NCBI GenBank assembly: GCA_964631295.1
Contig: CAZVXI010000121.1
Span: 1 to 9,920, forward strand
Direction: 5' to 3'
Origin: CAZVXI01 sp964631295
GTDB taxonomy: Bacteria > Planctomycetota > Phycisphaerae > Phycisphaerales > SM1A02
DNA length: 9,920 bases
Part shown: in pieces, positions 5,650 to 9,920 of the stretch
Numbering within the stretch: position 1 is the stretch's first letter
Layout: every line of letters starts with the position of its first letter
The notes under the pieces: generated by a model
Seen by the model: the letters and a program-made list of their open reading frames with translations, nothing else
Database searches by the model: none
Told to the model about the DNA's origin: nothing
Translations under genes and position numbers: made by a program

Positions 5650-7152
5650 TCAGGTGTTTGCCGGGACGGCATCTGCAAAGACGGCTTTCGCAGAGTCGAG
5701 GTACTTTTCGTAGCGCTTCCAGCGACCGGATGCGGAATCATACATCGGCTTGCGCACCTGGGCGTACGACTCGGTTGTAATGCTGACATCATCCGAATCG
5801 TGAAACTGCAGGCAGGCGTCGTTCCATGGCAGGCCGCAGAACTCGATGATGGTGCGCGTGGTCTCGTCCTGCCGAACGACGAGATCTTCGTATGCAACTG
5901 TCAGCATCTGCAGAGAACTGACTGCGTGCCAGTGTTGCATGAGATCATCGAAGTTGCGCTTCTGAACAGCGATGTCGCTGATGTCTGTCGCGTACGCATG
6001 CGTGGTCGGGCTGAGTGGCGCCATGAAGCATGACAGGCAGGTATCCATCGGGTCGCGCGTGACATGAACAATGCGCGCGTTCGGCAGCAGCAGTTCGATG
6101 AGTCCGACAAGCAGAAAGTTCTTGAGGTTCTTGTCGACGATGCGCTGTGCACTGGGCGCGAGCGGCTTCACCTGGCTGAGATAGCGACTGCTGAGCCTGT
6201 CAACTGACTCGCGGCTCAGTTTCGTCACTGACGGAGGATAAGGCATCGGCTCGGTGATCTCTTGCGCGATGTCATTGACGCGCGCGAGCATTTGTGTGTT
6301 CTCGCCGATGCCGCGCGCATCGGGATGGGCTGCGATGATGCGCTCGACGAGCGTGGAGCCGGATCGTGGCATCGACGCAATAAAGACGAGTTGGTCGGAC
6401 TGCGTGTTGGCGCGCGGCATCACCGCGAGTCGTTCTGCAGAATACACATGTTTGATGACTTCGACATTGCGCCTGGCTGCATCGGCATCGAACGGTGCGC
6501 GGCCAATCTCGTTGGCATGCATCCATGCTTCCCATGCGCGGTCGTGTTCGCCCATTTCGTCAAGCAGTCGCCCTTTGAGATAGAGCATGCGTGCGCGCGG
6601 ATCCTGATGGTTCAGGCTGTTGGTGCGCCGGTTCCCGCTTCGATGGATATGGCGATCAAGGAGCGCAACTGCCTCTTGGGCTTTGTGTTCCTCTGCAAGC
6701 AGGCGCGCGTACACGGTGGCCATGCTGACATCCTCACCGCCGTTGGCAACGATGGGTTCGAGCAGTGTGCGGGCTTCTTCGAACTTGCCCAGGCGCTCGA
6801 GGAGGGTTGCCTTGCCCGTCAGTGCGATGTGGTTTTCCGGCACTGACTGGAGCGCGCGTTCGTAGAGCTCGAGCGCTTCATCGGGCAGCCCCTGGAGTGT
6901 ACGAATAGACGCGAGACCACAGAGCATGGTTGGTTCATCGGGGGCGATCTTCAGCCCCTTGTTGAAAAAGACGACCGCATCATCAAGCCGCCCGAGCCGG
7001 GTGTAGATGGTCGAAAGCATGTGGATCGCGCCGAGATCCTGCGGGTTGTGCTGAAGCGCTTCGGAACAGTGCTCAGCCGCAGCAGAGAGATTGCCGCTCT
7101 GCATCGCTTCGACTGCGGGCTTGAGATTCTCGCCAACTTTCACTTGCAGCAT
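5650..7152 (-). CDS. TPR-sulfotransferase fusion protein
   Basis: This is a 500-residue protein. Residues 7-173 hold about five tetratricopeptide repeats (for example AEHCSEALQHNPQD, AVVFFNKGLKIAPDEP, ALELYERALQSVPEN, ARTLLEPIVANGG), which usually bind protein partners or substrates. Residues 253-490 are a PAPS-dependent sulfotransferase domain. The 5'-phosphosulfate loop is FIASMPRSGSTLVERIIAAHP (258-277, key residues Arg263, Ser264, Gly265, Ser266, Thr267). The 3'-phosphate motif is ARIVHVTRDPMDTCLSCF (359-376). YEDL lies at 421-424, and QVRKPMYDSASGRWKRYEKYL (465-485) is the usual closing motif. TPR-linked enzymes of this type include protein-tyrosine and polysaccharide sulfotransferases; the acceptor here is unknown. 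There is no signal peptide or membrane segment, so it looks cytoplasmic. CGAGG lies about 8 nt before the ATG. It follows tsf on the same strand, but a terminator stands between them. Confidence 0.9.
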   Translation of the reverse strand: MLQVKVGENLKPAVEAMQSGNLSAAAEHCSEALQHNPQDLGAIHMLSTIYTRLGRLDDAVVFFNKGLKIAPDEPTMLCGLASIRTLQGLPDEALELYERALQSVPENHIALTGKATLLERLGKFEEARTLLEPIVANGGEDVSMATVYARLLAEEHKAQEAVALLDRHIHRSGNRRTNSLNHQDPRARMLYLKGRLLDEMGEHDRAWEAWMHANEIGRAPFDADAARRNVEVIKHVYSAERLAVMPRANTQSDQLVFIASMPRSGSTLVERIIAAHPDARGIGENTQMLARVNDIAQEITEPMPYPPSVTKLSRESVDRLSSRYLSQVKPLAPSAQRIVDKNLKNFLLVGLIELLLPNARIVHVTRDPMDTCLSCFMAPLSPTTHAYATDISDIAVQKRNFDDLMQHWHAVSSLQMLTVAYEDLVVRQDETTRTIIEFCGLPWNDACLQFHDSDDVSITTESYAQVRKPMYDSASGRWKRYEKYLDSAKAVFADAVPANT

Positions 7153-7179
7153 GGTGCGCCTCGCATTGGATGCCGCCGG

Positions 7180-7213
7180 AAGAAAACAGCCGCCCCATGT
7201 GCGCGGGCGGCTG
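7180..7213 (-). terminator. Intrinsic terminator downstream of tsf
   Basis: On the minus strand a perfect 9-bp stem, CAGCCGCCC...GGGCGGCTG (7205-7213 with 7187-7195), encloses a 9-nt loop and is followed at once by TTTTCTT (7180-7186). It lies about 44 bp after the tsf stop and about 28 bp before the sulfotransferase start, so it should end the rpsB-tsf transcript. Confidence 0.85.
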
Positions 7214-7256
7214 CGAAGGTCAAATCAAAACGACACGAACGTCGGCCGATGCATAG

Positions 7257-8066
7257 TTACTCCGAGCCGAGCGTGTAGCGGACGAACTTCTTGATCGTTG
7301 CGCCTGCGGGCAGCAGTTCCTTGACCTGCTTCGACTCATCCAGCACAAATTTCTGGTTGAGAAGCGTGGTTTCCTCGAGAAACTTTCGGACCTTGCCATC
7401 CGCGATCTTCCCGGCGATTTCTTCGGGTTTGCCTGATTCCTTTGCTTCGGCGAGGGCCTCTGCGCGGATCTCTTCGATTTTGTCGCTGGCAACATCTTCT
7501 TCACTGATGCCTGATGGATCGTGAAACACGATGTGCTGACAGATGCCCTTGAGCATGCCGTCGTCCGGTGATCCGCCCTCAACTTGGACGAGCGCAGCGC
7601 GCTTCCCGTCGTGGTGGACGTAGCTGCCGAACGACCCGCCCTCGAGCTTCACGCCACGCGCGAAGTTGACGTTCTCGCGCGTGGTGAGTCGGACGTCGTC
7701 GATGCGCTTGGCCATGTCGTCCGTCGCGGAGACATCGCCTGCGGGCTGGTTGAGCGCCATCTTCGTGACGTCGTCGACCATCGAGGCGAAGTCATCGTTC
7801 TTGGCGGTGAAGTCGGTCTCGGTGCGAATCTCGACGATGACAGCCTTGTCGCCATCGATGGCCACACCAATGCGCCCCTCGCCGGTGGCGCGCTCGGTTC
7901 GGGTTTCCATCTTTCCCTTGGCGTTCTCGCGCAGCCACTCCTCGGCAGCGGTCATGTCGCCGTTGGTTTCGGTCAGCGCCTTCTTACATTCCATCATGCC
8001 CATGCCGGTCTTCTGGCGCAGGGTCATAACATCCTTGGCGGAAAAACTCACCTCTGTCGTCTCCAT
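7257..8066 (-). CDS. tsf: Elongation factor Ts
   Basis: EF-Ts (269 residues) is the guanine-nucleotide exchange factor that releases GDP from EF-Tu. The N-terminal UBA-like domain is at 9-50, with LRQKTGMGMMECKKAL (16-31), the family's first signature. The TDFTAKNDDF segment (84-93) holds the Asp85-Phe86 pair, which in the E. coli protein inserts into EF-Tu and disturbs the magnesium site. The dimerisation core continues through FGSYVHHDGKRAALVQVEG (146-164) and ICQHIVFHDP. The end, LLNQKFVLDESKQVKELL, is the standard C-terminal module. Length is close to that of E. coli EF-Ts. The start at 8066 has AAGGA about 10 nt upstream and an N-terminal extension of eight residues (METTEVSF) before the conserved SAKDV. 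It lies 58 bp after rpsB, the universal order, and is probably co-transcribed with it. The usual next genes pyrH and frr do not follow. Confidence 0.97.
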   Translation of the reverse strand: METTEVSFSAKDVMTLRQKTGMGMMECKKALTETNGDMTAAEEWLRENAKGKMETRTERATGEGRIGVAIDGDKAVIVEIRTETDFTAKNDDFASMVDDVTKMALNQPAGDVSATDDMAKRIDDVRLTTRENVNFARGVKLEGGSFGSYVHHDGKRAALVQVEGGSPDDGMLKGICQHIVFHDPSGISEEDVASDKIEEIRAEALAEAKESGKPEEIAGKIADGKVRKFLEETTLLNQKFVLDESKQVKELLPAGATIKKFVRYTLGSE

Positions 8067-8124
8067 TTGGATCGATCCTTGCTTCTGGCGATACTTGTGT
8101 TTCGATCGTCGAACGCGGCCGGGC

Positions 8125-8979
8125 TCACTCCGACTTTGGAGCTTCCGTTGTCATTGTAGCGGTGCCAGCCTCGGCGGCGGGGGCTTCTTCGGACTCAGCC
8201 GCCGCCGTTTCCTCATCGGCACGGAACGACGCCCGTGATGAACGCCGCTTGGGTTTGGATTGATCCTGCGGGTCATCGGCACCCTCAGCCTTCTGCGACC
8301 GCGCCGTCTTGCCGCGGACGATGGCCTCAGCCAGTTCGCGAATCACGACCTCAATGGAGCGCATCGAGTCGTCATTGCCGGGAATGGGCAGGTCGGTCAA
8401 TGCCGGATCGCCGTCGGTATCGATCAGGCAGATGGTCGTAATCCCAAGCGAGCGGGCCTCGCGCAGTGCGTTGGTCTCTCGCATCTGGTCGACGACGACC
8501 AACGCGCCGGGCAGCTTGGTCATGTTGCGGATGCCGTCGAGGTTGCGCTTGATCTTGCGTTTCTCCCGCAAGAGCTGCGATTCCATCTTTTTGGAGTAGT
8601 TTTCGATCTCGCCGGAATCTTCGAGGCCTTCCAGTTCGATGAGCCGCTTGAGGCGAGAGCGGATGGTCTGGAAGTTGGTGAGCGTGCCGCCGAGCCAACG
8701 CTCGGTGACATACGGCATGCCGATGTCTTGCGCGTATTTCTCGATGGCGCTGCGCGCCTGCCGCTTCGTGCCGACAAAGCACACGTCCTTGCCGCCGGCG
8801 ACGACGTTCTCGACGAGCTTCTTCGCCCGCAGCAGGCCTTTGACAGTCTCTCGAATGTCGATGATGTGAATCTGGTTCCGCACGCCGTAGATATACGGCT
8901 TCATCTTCGGGTTCCAGACACTTCGCTTCTGACCGAAGTGAATACCAGCTTCGATCAGGTCCTCCACCACAGTGGCCAT
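8125..8979 (-). CDS. rpsB: 30S ribosomal protein S2 with an acidic low-complexity C-terminal tail
   Basis: S2 (284 residues) joins the small ribosomal subunit late and helps bind S1. The opening LIEAGIHFGQKRSVWNPKMK (8-27) and YIYGVRNQIHIIDI are unmistakable. So are FVGTKRQARSAI (68-79), YVTERWLGGTLTNFQTI (90-106), PGALVVVDQMRETNALREA (157-175) and LIDTDGDPALTDLPIPGNDD (185-204). The globular protein ends near residue 225. After it comes a tail of about 60 residues that is first basic (KPKRRSSRA) and then rich in Ala, Glu and Thr. Such tails occur in several phyla, are likely disordered, and are longer here than in E. coli, where S2 has about 240 residues. Residues SVWNPKM appear where many bacteria have RRWNPKM. 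The start at 8979 has a strong AAGGAGG 6 nt upstream. It heads the rpsB-tsf operon, and its promoter should lie in 8980-9222. Confidence 0.97.
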   Translation of the reverse strand: MATVVEDLIEAGIHFGQKRSVWNPKMKPYIYGVRNQIHIIDIRETVKGLLRAKKLVENVVAGGKDVCFVGTKRQARSAIEKYAQDIGMPYVTERWLGGTLTNFQTIRSRLKRLIELEGLEDSGEIENYSKKMESQLLREKRKIKRNLDGIRNMTKLPGALVVVDQMRETNALREARSLGITTICLIDTDGDPALTDLPIPGNDDSMRSIEVVIRELAEAIVRGKTARSQKAEGADDPQDQSKPKRRSSRASFRADEETAAAESEEAPAAEAGTATMTTEAPKSE

Positions 8980-8985
8980 GGCGGG

Positions 8986-8992
8986 CCTCCTT
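8986..8992 (-). promoter_or_regulatory. Strong ribosome binding site of rpsB
   Basis: AAGGAGG on the minus strand, 6 nt before the ATG at 8979, is the best Shine-Dalgarno match in the window, as expected for a highly expressed ribosomal protein gene. Confidence 0.8.
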
Positions 8993-9096
8993 CGTGCAGC
9001 GACACCGGCGGTTCAAGCAGTGGCCCGCGTGTTGTTGATCCGGCGAGGATCATCGGTGCGGGTCGAACGCCACAGGGCGCTTCATGTGTTCAGTTG

Positions 9097-9112
9097 CGGC
9101 TCGTATGAGCCG
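9097..9112. other. Inverted repeat upstream of rpsB
   Basis: CGGCTC-gtat-GAGCCG forms a perfect 6-bp stem with a 4-nt loop, about 118 bp before the rpsB start and 110 bp after the stop of the right-edge gene. No T-run follows on either strand, so it is not a standard terminator. It could be an operator, part of an S2-binding leader, or chance. Confidence 0.4.
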
Positions 9113-9222
9113 GAATCAGTGAGCCGAGGCCGGCCGCCACTGCGCGAACCGGATCGGCGAGATCACGTCGGGATCGCCCGAGATGAGCCGTGACAATAGG
9201 CCGCGTGCATCAGGCGGGCAAG

Positions 9223-9920
9223 TCAGCGGGGTGGCGACCAGCCGCATTCCGGGCAGGGGTTGCCAGCGGACCCGCGCAGGTCGTATCTGCACTTCGGGCA
9301 TCGTCCGCGTCGAAGGCGCAGGCGCGCGCGGCCGGTACGCCAGGTGAAGATCAGCAGCCACCACGCGATGGCATAGACGAGCGTATTGACGAGGAAGCCC
9401 GGCCAGATCGGCTTGAGTGGCAGGGAACGTTTGATTCGCCCTTCGCTGTCACGCCATGCGATGTTCCAGCCGAACGCACCTTCGGGCTCAAACAACTGGC
9501 GGATGTTCACGTTCGGTCCGCTGTACCGGTCAAAATCCGTCGTTTCCCACCGCGTCTCCATCAGACATGGCATTGGCCAGCCCCATGCCAGCTCCAGAAT
9601 GCAGTAGTCGGTATCGGCCTCTGTCGGACGGATTGCCGTCCGGCTCCAATGTGGTGGGGACTGAAGCGAACGGCCCAAAAAGGTGGCCCCCCAATCGTCG
9701 CGCGACAAGACCGGCGAGGCGTAGATCTTTGTAAGCCCGGATTGGTTATGTCGCCGCATCCACCATGCCGGAAGCCCCAAGTGGCTCGGGGCCTTGGTCC
9801 AGTCGCGCGGGTCTTCAGCGAGTCCGGCCACATCACCCGACGTTGGTTCAGATGGCTGGAATGGCGGACGGGTGAACGTCAGTGCCCACGTCAGGATGAC
9901 GCTGGAACATCCCCCGATCG
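9223..9920 (-). CDS. Membrane protein with C-terminal zinc ribbon (N-terminus outside window)
   Basis: Only the C-terminal 231 residues are visible. A GTG at 9831 could be taken as a start, but the frame stays open to the right edge and the extra 29 codons encode GGCSSVILTWALTFTRPP, the end of a likely N-terminal membrane helix. The gene therefore runs off the window. A mainly extracytoplasmic part of about 140 residues, rich in Trp, Pro and Arg, follows. A second membrane helix comes next (FLVNTLVYAIAWWLLIFTW), then a basic stretch (RARLRLRRGR). The end is a cytoplasmic-side zinc ribbon, CPKCRYDLRG...CPECGW, of the form CxxC-x11-CxxC. Two-helix proteins with this ribbon are numerous in Phycisphaerae-like planctomycetes and have no known function; that statement is from memory. 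It is in the same direction as rpsB, with about 240 bp between them, and is probably a separate unit. Confidence 0.75.
   Translation of the reverse strand, partial: IGGCSSVILTWALTFTRPPFQPSEPTSGDVAGLAEDPRDWTKAPSHLGLPAWWMRRHNQSGLTKIYASPVLSRDDWGATFLGRSLQSPPHWSRTAIRPTEADTDYCILELAWGWPMPCLMETRWETTDFDRYSGPNVNIRQLFEPEGAFGWNIAWRDSEGRIKRSLPLKPIWPGFLVNTLVYAIAWWLLIFTWRTGRARLRLRRGRCPKCRYDLRGSAGNPCPECGWSPPR

Noticed and set aside
6262..6846. Open frame of 194 codons on the plus strand
   Set aside because: It is antisense to the TPR-sulfotransferase and has no recognisable domain or ribosome binding site.
8069..8113. Palindrome GGATCGATCC and inverted repeat TTCGA-tcg-TCGAA between rpsB and tsf
   Set aside because: Both are short and of a kind expected by chance in this base composition. 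Neither has a T-run, and rpsB-tsf co-transcription needs no element here.
8260..9108. Long open frame of 282 codons on the plus strand
   Set aside because: It lies antisense to rpsB, which is certain. Its protein has no family features, and it is a codon-bias shadow of a GC-rich gene.

Overview
The window looks like a chromosomal segment of a GC-rich planctomycete, most likely of the class Phycisphaerae. This is inferred from three protein signatures, not from a database search. First, an exported protein ends in two dockerin-like repeats (DxNxDCxxNLADLLAVLSNWG). Second, a membrane protein ends in a CPKCRYDLRG...CPECGW zinc ribbon. Third, an FmdB-like protein begins MPTYVY. I count ten protein-coding genes, two of them cut by the window edges. 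I see no tRNA, rRNA, CRISPR array, transposase or prophage gene.

Layout. Positions 1-255 (+) hold the C-terminal tail of a Gly-rich, partly collagen-like protein. Positions 295-1842 (+) encode an exported, helix-rich protein of unknown function with about three copies of a helical module. Positions 1847-2191 (-) encode a small ASCH-domain protein. Between it and the next gene is a stretch without a gene that contains a degenerate 21-bp tandem array. Positions 2683-3807 (-) encode a Rieske non-haem iron oxygenase of the quaternary-ammonium type. Positions 3890-4180 (+) encode an FmdB-like protein that has lost all its zinc-binding cysteines. Positions 4184-4891 (-) encode the exported dockerin-repeat protein. 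Positions 4983-5645 (+) encode an O-methyltransferase, and 5650-7152 (-) a TPR-sulfotransferase fusion. Positions 7257-8066 (-) and 8125-8979 (-) are tsf and rpsB in their usual order, with an intrinsic terminator after tsf. Positions 9223-9920 (-) hold a membrane protein with a C-terminal zinc ribbon, open at the right edge.

How the genes relate. Only rpsB-tsf is a clear functional pair: ribosomal protein S2 and the EF-Tu nucleotide exchange factor. The rest is a mosaic of mostly single-gene units that alternate in strand. Three convergent pairs end within 3-4 bp of each other, which leaves no room for separate terminators. I see no convincing multi-gene novel system. The items most worth a second look are the 21-bp array, the cysteine-free FmdB homologue, the terminator inside the presumptive leader of the sulfotransferase gene, and the threefold-repeat exported protein.
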